Source of the DNA: Symbioplanes lichenis
GTDB taxonomy: Bacteria; Actinomycetota; Actinomycetes; Mycobacteriales; Micromonosporaceae
Direction of reading: 5' to 3'
NCBI RefSeq assembly: GCF_030709675.1
Contig: NZ_JAUZQD010000003.1
Location: 124,001 to 188,000 of the forward strand
DNA: 64,000 nucleotides
Position numbers and translations under genes: made by a program. The notes beneath the pieces were generated by a model. It had not been told where the DNA came from. It worked only from the letters and a program-made list of their open reading frames with translations, and made no database searches. This document shows, one piece after another, positions 35,150-42,730 of this stretch (positions are counted from its first letter, which is position 1; each line of letters begins with the position of its first letter).

Positions 35150-35214
35150 GCCCGGCCCTCCTCGTGCGGCTCGCGCTTCCCGCTCGAGGCCGGTTGTTGA
35201 CGTTTCGCGCTCAC
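35146..35214 (-). CDS. 22-codon bridging ORF between LysM protein and VgrG
   Basis: GTG at 35214 overlaps the LysM-protein stop (GTGA) and its own TGA overlaps the VgrG GTG (GTGA), so a ribosome could translate all three without a gap. The peptide begins VSAKRQQPASSG, is strongly hydrophilic and has no family. A 17-base segment around each GTGA junction is duplicated with one mismatch, suggesting that the bridge arose by a small duplication. It may be only a coupling device. Confidence 0.4.
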   Translation of the reverse strand: MSAKRQQPASSGKREPHEEGRA

Positions 35215-35936
35215 GCCCGTCCCTCCCCGCTCAGCCCGGTGGCGCCGTCCACCGCCGGGATCAGCAGCTGCCGCCCGGGGCGCAACCGCACGGGGTCGTC
35301 GATGTCGTTTGCCTCGGCGATGACCCGCCAGGCCGTCGGACTGCCGTACTCCCGGTACGCCAGCATCTCCAGCGTGTCGCCCGCCACGAGCCGGTGCACC
35401 CGCTGCGCACTCAGCGACCCCGACGTCGGGTTCTGCCCCGGCGTCGACCCGCTGATCTCGGTCAGCGTCATCGAGCAGGTCGCCCGCAGCGGCGTACCGT
35501 CCGGGTCGAAGAGCTTGTAGGTGGCGTCGACCGAGCTCACGTACGAGTAGAAACTCACGGTCTGGAACTGCCCCCACACGAACTTCACCCACGGTGGCGA
35601 CGGCGCCTTGGCCGCGATGCTCGCCTTCGTGGGCACACAGGTCGTCAGCAGCTTCTCCACCCGCTGCTGCACCGACCGGTCGTGCGTGTCGGTCGCGTCG
35701 AGAAAGACGGTGAGCGACAACTCCCGCGGCCCCGACCCACTGAACTCGGCCACGCCCACGTCCTGCGCCGACCGCGCCACGTGCGGAATCCAGTTCGCCG
35801 ACTTGCGCAGCGACAACTCGTTCGGATTGAACGTGAACGACACCGGCCCGCCGAGCGGCCCGCCCGGCTGATTCCCGCCCGCGGGCGGCGGATTGAACAA
35901 CTGCAACCCCGCGGCCACCTTCCCGGTCCGAGCCAT
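35211..35936 (-). CDS. LysM-domain inner baseplate protein (Cis7-like)
   Basis: 241 residues. The N-terminal ~170 residues match the tube-initiator/spike-associated baseplate protein (FTFNPNELSLRKSANW..., ELSLTVFLDATDTHDRSVQQRVEKLL); a C-terminal LysM motif (HRLVAGDTLEMLAYREYG...GRQLLIP, about 180-228) completes it. In these systems the LysM protein clamps the spike-tube junction rather than binding peptidoglycan. ATG 35936 overlaps the stop of a 78-codon ORF (TGATG). Confidence 0.92.
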   Translation of the reverse strand: MARTGKVAAGLQLFNPPPAGGNQPGGPLGGPVSFTFNPNELSLRKSANWIPHVARSAQDVGVAEFSGSGPRELSLTVFLDATDTHDRSVQQRVEKLLTTCVPTKASIAAKAPSPPWVKFVWGQFQTVSFYSYVSSVDATYKLFDPDGTPLRATCSMTLTEISGSTPGQNPTSGSLSAQRVHRLVAGDTLEMLAYREYGSPTAWRVIAEANDIDDPVRLRPGRQLLIPAVDGATGLSGEGRA

Positions 35937-36172
35937 CAGCCGTCCACCCCCTCCCCGGTACGCCCCACCAGCCGTCCTTCTCCATCCCGGCGCGCACTGT
36001 CCGGCGCGCCCGTCCTGTTCGGTGAGGTCGCTCCACGTCCGTCCTTGTGCGCGGCGCCGGTCGTCGACGTCTTGGCCGGTGCCATCGGTCGATGTCCGTC
36101 GCGGTAAGCACTGTCAGTCGTCCGCGTCCTGGCCGGCGCCGCCGGTCCACGACCGTTCCGGAGGGTCGCCAT
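35936..36172 (-). CDS. 78-aa Arg/Thr/Gly-rich repeat protein in the injection operon
   Basis: The ATG overlaps the second-tube stop (ATGA) and the TGA overlaps the LysM ATG (TGATG), so it fits exactly into the operon. The peptide (MATLRNGRGPAAPART...) holds about three imperfect 19-20-residue repeats ending in AYRDG, AHKDG and ARRDG. It is strongly basic, disordered and has no recognised family. The perfect two-sided coupling argues that it is translated. Whether it is a structural accessory, a coupling element or an evolving ORF cannot be told. Confidence 0.55.
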   Translation of the reverse strand: MATLRNGRGPAAPARTRTTDSAYRDGHRPMAPAKTSTTGAAHKDGRGATSPNRTGAPDSARRDGEGRLVGRTGEGVDG

Positions 36173-36600
36173 CAGTCGTCCACTTCCGAGAAGCCGTGGT
36201 AGGCCAGCTCGATGCTCTCCGAGGCCACCTCCGAGCGGCTCGGATCGAACGTCGGCCCGGACCACCGCACGAGCACCACGTCGGCCAGTCCCCACTGCAC
36301 GAGCAGATCCCGATTGGGCTTGAGCGCCGCGATCTGCGCCGTCCCGCGCCTCACCATGCGCGGCAGCTTCGACAGATACTTGAAGACCTTCTCGGTGTCG
36401 TCGGTCAACGGCCGGGTGAGCGTGACATTCGAATAGACGAGCCGCGACGGCAACTGCCACACGAAATCGTTGTTGCCGCCCTCCTGGTGCTCCTCCAGCT
36501 CCACCTGGATGCCCAGCCCGTCGCAACTGTTCCACTCGCCGAGGTCGATCCCGTCGATCTGCAGCCGGAAGTGAACACTGGTCCCCGGATCGTCACTCAT
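36172..36600 (-). CDS. Second tail-tube protein (gp19/T4-like; Cis5-like)
   Basis: 142 residues. The HFRLQIDGIDLGEWNSCDGL opening, VTLTRPLTDDTEKVFKYL and the C-terminal SESIELAYHGFSEV segment match the phage tail tube family. It differs from the major tube gene at 40.6-41.0 kb and probably forms the baseplate-proximal tube ring, as Afp5/Cis5 do. The ATG overlaps a 23-codon ORF stop (ATGA). Confidence 0.9.
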   Translation of the reverse strand: MSDDPGTSVHFRLQIDGIDLGEWNSCDGLGIQVELEEHQEGGNNDFVWQLPSRLVYSNVTLTRPLTDDTEKVFKYLSKLPRMVRRGTAQIAALKPNRDLLVQWGLADVVLVRWSGPTFDPSRSEVASESIELAYHGFSEVDD

Positions 36601-36668
36601 CTCGTCGTCCCCGTCGTCGTCGTCCCCGTGCTGTCCGTAGCCCCGGCCCCGATGCCCGCCCCCGTCAT
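36597..36668 (-). CDS. 23-codon bridging ORF before the second tube gene
   Basis: ATG 36668 overlaps the stop of the 1105-residue protein (ATGA) and its TGA overlaps the ATG of the second tube protein (ATGA). The peptide (MTGAGIGAGATDSTGT...) is Gly/Thr-rich with a run of ACG and GGG codons, without family. Like the 78- and 22-codon ORFs it fills a gap completely, so it may exist to keep ribosomes coupled. Confidence 0.4.
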   Translation of the reverse strand: MTGAGIGAGATDSTGTTTTGTTR

Positions 36669-39600
36669 CGCCAGCCGTCCCGCAACCGCGCCGACCGCTC
36701 CCGGCTGGCGCGCATGTCGGCCCGCACCATCCGCTGCAACGGATCGTTCAGCCGATGCGCCAGGGCATCGATGTGCTCCCGCTTGAACTTCCCCAGCAAC
36801 GCAGTCAGCGTCGAGTCGTCGATCTGCTCCACCAGCGAGCCGATCGTCACCGGCGCCTGCTGCGTCGATGCGGCGCGCTGACCGCCCCCGGCCGACGCTG
36901 CGGTGCGCTGACCGCCCCCGGCCGGCGCGCCGGCGCGCTGCCCGCCTCCGGATGATGTCGCGGCGCGCTGACTGCCTCTTGGCGGTGCCGCGGCGCGTTG
37001 GCTGTCTCCGGACGCGGCGGCAGCATCCGAGACGGCGCGCCGCGCGACGGTTCCGGGCCGGAGAACCGGTGCCGGTCGTGGCTGGCTCTGGGCTTGTGCC
37101 TGAGGTGCGGCCACGGATCGCAGCACTGATGCCGGTTGCGGCTGGCCCTGCGCCTGAGCCGCGCCTGTCCGCTGCACCACCGGCACAGTCTGCGCCGACG
37201 CACTCAGCGACCCCTGCGCAACCGGCGCGGTCCGTGGTGGCGCCGCCGCGTTCTGTATCGGGACGATGGGTGCGGGCCGTGTCGCCGCCGCCGCGCTCTG
37301 CTGCAGCGGAACGACCGACCGGAACCCGGCGCTTTCCGCCGGCCCAACCGTCCCCGTGGGCTGAATTGCCGGGCCCGGCATCGTGCTCGCCTGCTGAGCG
37401 AGTGGACGCCACGCGACCGCCGGACGCGAGCCGGCATCCACCGAACGCGTCCGAAGCGTCGCCGGCGCCGCCTCAGCCCGCTGAACGGACCTTGTCCTCG
37501 GTGGACTACTGACCGGCCGCGGGTTCACAGGCGCCGGGCTCGGCCGCGCTCCAGTAGCGCGGCTCGCCGACATGACAAGGGGCGAGCCGTCCGAACCGGA
37601 TGGCACCGAAGGCGCAGCAACGCTCCCCTGTCCGGCCGCCCGCGCCTCCCGACGCCCCGCTTCACCCAGAGCCGCCGTAGCCCGGGGTACGCCCGGCTCA
37701 GTGACAGCCCGAGACGTGACCGCCGGCATAGTGACGCTGCGCTGCACGACGTGCGGGCCCGCCGAGGTGGCCGAACTGACCGAGCGGCCCGAATCCGACG
37801 GCCCAGCCGGCAAAGGCGCATCGGTACGCCGCGGATTCACCGGCGCCGGCGCACTCGGCGGCGCCGTCAACGGAGTCGGAGCGCTGGGCGGTGCTGTCAA
37901 CGGAGTCGGAGCGCTGGGCGGTGCTGTCAACGGAGTCGGAGCGCTGGGCGGTGCTGTCAACGGAGTGGGTGTCGCGGGCGGTGCGGTCGCCGGCTCCGGT
38001 GCAGGCCGCGCCGGACCCACAGGCTCCGGCTCCGGCCGACGGCGAAGAGGCACAACGGGGCGCTCCCCGGCCTCCGCCCGCTGCACTGTGCTCCCACGCC
38101 GCCCACCCCGACCGTCCTGCCCCGCCTGACCAGTCCGCGCTATCGGAGCAGGCTGACCAGCTTGCGTTGTCTGGGCGCGCTGCTGAACCAAAGCCGGCCG
38201 CGCAGTCTCGGCTGGCTCCGAGCTCCGAGCGGATTGCGGGCTCTGGGCGGGCTGCGTCGAATGCCCAGAGCGCGCGGGCTCCATGGCAGGAGCGAGCTGC
38301 GTAGGTCGTGCCTCCTCCGCCCGCTGTATCGTTTCCGCTCCTTGCCCACTGCCCGCCCGCAGCACAGTCTCCGGGCCCGGAGCGGAGGCTCCAGGTGACG
38401 TGTCTCCGCCAAGTGAGGCCACGGCTCGCTGCACCGGGCCGGCAACCGCGGCGGACTGAGCCGGGCCGGTAGACGCCTCACCCGAGCGAACGTCCCCAGC
38501 CGCAGCCTCAAGGACCGGCCGCGGCGTGACTACACGCGGCCGGGCGGACGAGGCCAGTTCCCCCGGAGCCGTCGCGGACACCGCCGGAGGCATCTCGGAC
38601 ATCGAAGAGGGAGTCGCAGGCAGCGGGGCGCCCAGCCCCGCCCGGCGCGGAGATTCCGCCCGCTGAACCGGCTGCCCACCCGTGCTCCGCCCCGCCGACG
38701 AGTCGGTCGCACGCGGAGCCCCCACTTCTCCGGTCGTGCTCGACCTCGCTGGTCGGCCGGTAGCACGCGGCTGGGTGGCCTCCTGCGCTTCGGTGACCCG
38801 GCGCTGCACCAGCGGCACACCGAGATCCGGCGATGCCCCGCCGCGCGTGGCGGAACGAGGTAAAGCGCCGCCACCCTCGACAGGAAGCGGCGAAGCGGCC
38901 CGCGAGTCACTCGACCGAGGCAAAGGTGTTCGAGCGTCCTGCGGTCGCGGCGATGCAGCAGAAGTCTCAGGCAGACGCGGCGAAGTGGCGCGCCGCTCGG
39001 CAGGACGCGGCGAAGTGGCCGGACGGCGGGCCCGGTCAACGTCCTGGTGACTGAAGCGGGCCGACGCAGGTGGCCCCTCCATGGGCTCACCCAAGCCAAG
39101 AGCACGGCTGCGCACCACCGCCGGAGAGGTCTCCTCACGCTGCCGGCCGTCCCGCAACGACCCCGGCCCGCGCGGCAAAACAGCACGCTGGACCGCCGCG
39201 TCCCCCGCAGAAGCAGACCCCGAAGGAGCCGCCCCCTGCGCCGACGTGTCCGAGCCCGGCGGCCAAGCGCCCTCTCCCAAGCGACCGAGGCGAGACTCAG
39301 CGTCCGGCGCGCCGGACTCCAGCTGCGACGGCGAGACCATCGCCCGCTGACCAGCGTCGGACGGCGCAACCTGTGCCCCCGTGGCACCGGCAACAGCGGG
39401 CACCACGGGCGCCGGATGACTCGCCCAGCGCTGCACAACCCCGGTGGACGGAGCACCGGCAACGGAAGGGACGCCAGGAGGCCTCGGCCGCACGGGCAGC
39501 CGGCGAGCCGCTTCGGCCGGCCCGGACGACACCAGCGAACGGGCCCGAGTCACCGCCCGCGGAGCCGTCACCGGACGCGAGGCAGCCGGCACCGGCAGGA

Positions 39601-39982
39601 GAGAGTCAGGCGCCGGCGTGTCGGTGACGTCCGGCACCGGAGTGCGTACGGGCAAGGGAGACCCGGCGGCAGGACGCCGAGCCGGACCAGCCGGCCGCAG
39701 GAAGTCGCGCACCACGCCGACCGGCCCGTCGTGCCGGGTCTCGAGCCCGGACTGGAAGGACGGATCGCGCTGCGTGCTCAACTGGGCCGTGAACCTGTTG
39801 CCGTCGCTGAGCAGGCGCGGGCTGTCGGCCAGGGCCGGCCGCAGCGGCGGCACCGACGCCCACCCGGGGTCGCGCGGAGCGGAGGTCACGGGATCCGCCG
39901 GAGCATCGACAGGAGCGGGCGCGGGCGAAGGAGCAGAAGAGCTCGCGACTCGGCGCCGCCGGAGCCTGTCCCATACCGCCAT
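36665..39982 (-). CDS. Large disordered Pro/Ala/Ser-rich protein of the injection operon (1105 aa)
   Basis: Only the first ~100 residues (MAVWDRLRRRR..., SPRLLSDGNRFTAQLS...) and the last ~55 (VEQIDDSTLTALLGKFKREHIDALAHRLNDPLQRMVRADMR) look structured. The remainder is low-complexity and contains about ten (V/I)QR motifs, six of them QRA, plus a 10-residue repeat with a 30-bp DNA unit, and another ending in QRA. Position between the DUF6760-like gene and the second tube, and the lack of another candidate, make it the possible tape-measure or scaffold, but its composition is not that of a helical tape measure. ATG 39982 follows the small upstream gene by three bases. Confidence 0.75.
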   Translation of the reverse strand: MAVWDRLRRRRVASSSAPSPAPAPVDAPADPVTSAPRDPGWASVPPLRPALADSPRLLSDGNRFTAQLSTQRDPSFQSGLETRHDGPVGVVRDFLRPAGPARRPAAGSPLPVRTPVPDVTDTPAPDSLLPVPAASRPVTAPRAVTRARSLVSSGPAEAARRLPVRPRPPGVPSVAGAPSTGVVQRWASHPAPVVPAVAGATGAQVAPSDAGQRAMVSPSQLESGAPDAESRLGRLGEGAWPPGSDTSAQGAAPSGSASAGDAAVQRAVLPRGPGSLRDGRQREETSPAVVRSRALGLGEPMEGPPASARFSHQDVDRARRPATSPRPAERRATSPRLPETSAASPRPQDARTPLPRSSDSRAASPLPVEGGGALPRSATRGGASPDLGVPLVQRRVTEAQEATQPRATGRPARSSTTGEVGAPRATDSSAGRSTGGQPVQRAESPRRAGLGAPLPATPSSMSEMPPAVSATAPGELASSARPRVVTPRPVLEAAAGDVRSGEASTGPAQSAAVAGPVQRAVASLGGDTSPGASAPGPETVLRAGSGQGAETIQRAEEARPTQLAPAMEPARSGHSTQPAQSPQSARSSEPAETARPALVQQRAQTTQAGQPAPIARTGQAGQDGRGGRRGSTVQRAEAGERPVVPLRRRPEPEPVGPARPAPEPATAPPATPTPLTAPPSAPTPLTAPPSAPTPLTAPPSAPTPLTAPPSAPAPVNPRRTDAPLPAGPSDSGRSVSSATSAGPHVVQRSVTMPAVTSRAVTEPGVPRATAALGEAGRREARAAGQGSVAAPSVPSGSDGSPLVMSASRATGARPSPAPVNPRPVSSPPRTRSVQRAEAAPATLRTRSVDAGSRPAVAWRPLAQQASTMPGPAIQPTGTVGPAESAGFRSVVPLQQSAAAATRPAPIVPIQNAAAPPRTAPVAQGSLSASAQTVPVVQRTGAAQAQGQPQPASVLRSVAAPQAQAQSQPRPAPVLRPGTVARRAVSDAAAASGDSQRAAAPPRGSQRAATSSGGGQRAGAPAGGGQRTAASAGGGQRAASTQQAPVTIGSLVEQIDDSTLTALLGKFKREHIDALAHRLNDPLQRMVRADMRASRERSARLRDGWR
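36870..37019 (-). repeat. Five 30-bp units encoding a 10-residue GGGQRAxxxx repeat
   Basis: Within the 1105-residue gene, five consecutive 30-bp units encode variants of GGGQRAAxxx, just before the conserved C-terminal domain. Divergence between copies shows they are not a recent expansion. Confidence 0.75.
37861..37990 (-). repeat. Perfect 30-bp tandem repeats encoding TPLTAPPSAP
   Basis: Three identical 30-bp copies occupy 37871-37960, with a partial and a diverged copy on either side. Identity at the DNA level implies recent slippage and probable length variation between strains. Confidence 0.85.
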
Positions 39983-39985
39983 CTC

Positions 39986-40144
39986 TTACCGACCCTCGTT
40001 CATCCTCGTGTTGATCCGCGCGATCTCCTCGACGTGGCGGACGCGGTCCGCGTGGGTGAGGCCCATGATCTCCGTGCGCGGCCAGTGGAAGTGGTAGGCG
40101 ACGTACGCGACCTCCTCGTGCAGCCGGTCGGCCCCGTACGTCAC
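39986..40144 (-). CDS. DUF6760-like small eCIS protein (52 aa)
   Basis: The frame starts at GTG 40144, overlapping the upstream stop (GTGA), and reads VTYGADRLHEEVAYVAYHF then HADRVRHVEEIARINTR before TAA. This YxxDRLxEEVAYxAYHFHW pattern is the small conserved protein found between the tail-assembly gene and the long variable gene in many actinobacterial injection loci. It is probably a tail-assembly helper analogous to phage gpG/gpGT chaperones that bind the tape measure. The gene is too short for standard ORF cut-offs. Confidence 0.75.
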   Translation of the reverse strand: MTYGADRLHEEVAYVAYHFHWPRTEIMGLTHADRVRHVEEIARINTRMNEGR

Positions 40145-40608
40145 GATTCCCCCGGGCGACCACCTGCCAGGTCGACGTCGAAGGTGGTGTCGCAGTGCGG
40201 GCAGGTCACCTCGGCGAGGGTGTGGCCCTCCGCGTTGATCCGCCTGTACATGTCCTGCAGGAACGCCAGGTCGGAGGCGAAGAGCCGCTCGATCGTCTCG
40301 GTGCGGATCGTGGTGACGGTGCCGAGGCGGGTGACGACGAGGCTGAGCAGGACCACCGACAGGTAGGCCGGGTTCTGCTTCACCCGCACGTCGATCAGCG
40401 GGGTCAGCTCGTCGCGGGCCGTGGCGAGGCGCATGCTGCCGTCGCGGTGGACGGTGCCGTTGTCGTCGACATAGCCGCGGGGGAGCGTGAACGTGAAGTC
40501 GGTCTGCAGCCGGGGCGGCGGCGCCGGGCTGACCGGCGCCGCTTCCTCGTCCTGCTGGTCTGCCAGGAGGGTGTCGAGATCTCCGGCGGAGACGGCGCGG
40601 CGTCTCAT
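40141..40608 (-). CDS. Tail assembly-type protein with CxxC motif
   Basis: 155 residues from ATG 40608, overlapping the tube stop (ATGA). After a disordered first 35 residues comes FTFTLPRGYVDDNGTVHRDG and a helical region; near the C-terminus VTCPHCDTTFDVD supplies a CxxC. Proteins of this kind always accompany the tube gene in these loci and are thought to act like phage tail-assembly chaperones. The paired Cys may hold zinc, but only two are visible. Confidence 0.8.
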   Translation of the reverse strand: MRRRAVSAGDLDTLLADQQDEEAAPVSPAPPPRLQTDFTFTLPRGYVDDNGTVHRDGSMRLATARDELTPLIDVRVKQNPAYLSVVLLSLVVTRLGTVTTIRTETIERLFASDLAFLQDMYRRINAEGHTLAEVTCPHCDTTFDVDLAGGRPGES

Positions 40609-41045
40609 GACGTGGTGATGTCCTCGTAGACCACGGTGACCTTCTCGGTGGCGGCCGTGGAGTCGCCGGCCTTGAGGCTGGGGCCCTCCCACTTGTTGAC
40701 CCAGGCGTTGGTGAGGTCGAAGCGGCGGCCCTCGTTGCGCTCGGAGTCGTTGATGATGATGCTGATGTTCTGCCGGGCCTCCTCGACCGCGCCGCCGACG
40801 AACGTCTTCTTGATCCACTCGGTGAACGAGCTGCTCTTGTCGAGGCCGCGGGTGATCGTGCACTCGCCGCCCTTGCGGGAGCCCGGGATCTTGCGGATGA
40901 CGAGCTCGCCGGTCGAGGTCACCTGCTGGACCTCGATCGCGTCGAGCTCGAAGGTCAGCCCGCTGACCTCCTGCACATACTCGACCTGGATGCCGCCGAG
41001 CTCGACGGCGAAGCTGTGGACGATAAGGGTGTCGCCACCGGCCAT
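40605..41045 (-). CDS. Major tail-tube protein (Cis1-like)
   Basis: 146 residues of the T4 gp19-like tube family (VHSFAVELGGIQVEYVQEVSGL, KGGECTITRGLDKSSSFTEWI, INDSERNEGRRFDLTNAWVNKW). It polymerises as hexameric rings to form the inner tube through which cargo is loaded. It follows the sheath gene by 22 bases with GGTAGAGGGAC upstream of the ATG. Confidence 0.93.
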   Translation of the reverse strand: MAGGDTLIVHSFAVELGGIQVEYVQEVSGLTFELDAIEVQQVTSTGELVIRKIPGSRKGGECTITRGLDKSSSFTEWIKKTFVGGAVEEARQNISIIINDSERNEGRRFDLTNAWVNKWEGPSLKAGDSTAATEKVTVVYEDITTS

Positions 41046-41067
41046 GTCCCTCTACCTTTCGGAGAAA

Positions 41068-42612
41068 TTACTCGTTGACCAGGCTGGTGCTGTCGGAGAA
41101 CTGGGACAGCCGGAAGACCACGAACTCGGCCGGCTTGACCGGGCACAGCCCGATCTCGCAGATGACCTGGCCCCGGTCGATGACCTCGGGCGGGTTGGTC
41201 TCGGCGTCGCACTTGACGTAGAAGGACTCCGCGGCGGTGGCCCCGAAGAGCGCGCCGTTGCGCCACTCCTCGGTCAGGAACGCGGTGATGTTGCGCCGGA
41301 TGGTGCCCCAGAGCCGCTGGTCGTTCGGCTCGAAGACGATCCACTGGGTGCCGAGGAGGATCGACTCCTCGATGTAGTTGAACAGCCGGCGCACGTTGAT
41401 GTAGCGCCACGCCGGGTCGGAGGAGAGCGTGCGGGCACCCCAGACGCGTACGCCGCGGCCCGGGAAGGCCCGGATGCAGTTGACGCCGATCGGGTTGAGC
41501 AGGTCCTGCTCGCCCTTGGTGATGTTGTTCTGCAGGTCGACGACGCCGCGCAGCACCTCGTTGGCCGGGGCCTTGTGGACGCCGCGCTCGGTGTCGGTGC
41601 GCGACCACAGGCCGGCGACGTGACCGCTCGGCGGCATCATGATGGTGCGGCCGCCCGCCGGGTCGAAGACCTTGACCCAGGGGTAGTAGAGCGTGGCGAA
41701 CTTCGAGTCGTAGCCCGCGGTCTCCTGCCGCCAGGCGCGCACCTGCTGGGCGGTGAGGTCCGGCGGCGGGTCGAGGATCGCCATGCGGTCGCCCATGTTC
41801 TCGCAGTGGGCGATGAGGGCCAGCTGCGCGGCCTTGACGTCCTCGAGGCCGAGCGCGCCTTGCTGGTAGGCGCCCATCAGGTCGGGCGCCACCACCATGG
41901 TGATCTCGTCGATGGCCTCCAGCCCGCCGAGGCCCGAGCGGGCGTCGACGTCCCCGGCGAACTCGTCGACCGACAGGCCGGCCGGCACGATGTCAGCGGC
42001 CGGCGCCGGGGCGGGCAGCGTGACGGACTGGTTGGCCGGCCGGGCCAGCGCGTTGGCCGGGGCGGCCTCCTCGAGGGTGATGACCTTCGAGTGCTCGCGG
42101 ACCTGGGCGACCACGTTGCGGTCGGCGCGGCGGCGGAACGAGCCCTCGAAGGCTTCGACCTCATTGCCGTTCTGCCGGACGATCAGTTTGAACCGATCCT
42201 CCCCGGCGCCCTCGGCGTCGGAGTCGACGACCTCGACGCTGACCTCGCCGTTGCCCGCGGCGCTGCCGAGCGCGGCCGCCCGGAACGTGCCGACCTGGGC
42301 GGCGTCACCGTTGGAGATCTCCCGGCGGGACGAGCCGTTCGGGGCGGAGGGGGCACCGACGCGCACCACGTAGGCGATGCCGCCGCCGTTGGTGAAATAG
42401 CCGTAGACGGCGTTGGCGAGGTAGGTGCCCTCGACCATGCCGCCGAACAGCTGAACGTACTGGCTCCAGTTGGTCACCAGCGTGGGCGTGTGGAACGGCC
42501 CCTTCTCGGCGAACCCCACGAACGCGGTCACGGCGGTGCCGACACCCTCGATCGGGCGTGATCCGCTCGGCGCCTCCTCCACGTAGACGCCCGGGGAAAG
42601 GTACGTCGGCAT
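41068..42612 (-). CDS. Contractile tail sheath protein (Cis2-like)
   Basis: 514 residues from ATG 42612, with GGAG seven bases upstream; a longer frame to 42687 has no such site. The MPTYLSPGVYVEE start is the hallmark N-terminal strand that interlocks sheath subunits, and the C-terminal FVVFRLSQFS and ICEIGLCPVKPAEF segments are conserved sheath elements. It contracts to drive the tube outward. Only one sheath gene is present, as in Streptomyces-type systems (Afp has three). A 118-base gap upstream may hold a separate promoter, but none is obvious. Confidence 0.95.
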   Translation of the reverse strand: MPTYLSPGVYVEEAPSGSRPIEGVGTAVTAFVGFAEKGPFHTPTLVTNWSQYVQLFGGMVEGTYLANAVYGYFTNGGGIAYVVRVGAPSAPNGSSRREISNGDAAQVGTFRAAALGSAAGNGEVSVEVVDSDAEGAGEDRFKLIVRQNGNEVEAFEGSFRRRADRNVVAQVREHSKVITLEEAAPANALARPANQSVTLPAPAPAADIVPAGLSVDEFAGDVDARSGLGGLEAIDEITMVVAPDLMGAYQQGALGLEDVKAAQLALIAHCENMGDRMAILDPPPDLTAQQVRAWRQETAGYDSKFATLYYPWVKVFDPAGGRTIMMPPSGHVAGLWSRTDTERGVHKAPANEVLRGVVDLQNNITKGEQDLLNPIGVNCIRAFPGRGVRVWGARTLSSDPAWRYINVRRLFNYIEESILLGTQWIVFEPNDQRLWGTIRRNITAFLTEEWRNGALFGATAAESFYVKCDAETNPPEVIDRGQVICEIGLCPVKPAEFVVFRLSQFSDSTSLVNE

Positions 42613-42730
42613 GTAGCACTCCTTCAGAGCCAGTTCGACGGACCTTTGCAGCCTTTCTCGCGGGGAGGGGAACGCCAAGGTCCCCATGGGCTGCCGGGCG
42701 GGCAGACCTCGTGCCCCTGCGGCCCCGGTC

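Noticed and set aside
42613..42730. Separate sheath promoter in the 118-base gap
   Set aside because: The best match (TTGGCG, 17 bases, AAGGCT on the minus strand) has a poor -10 box; I could not support a promoter.
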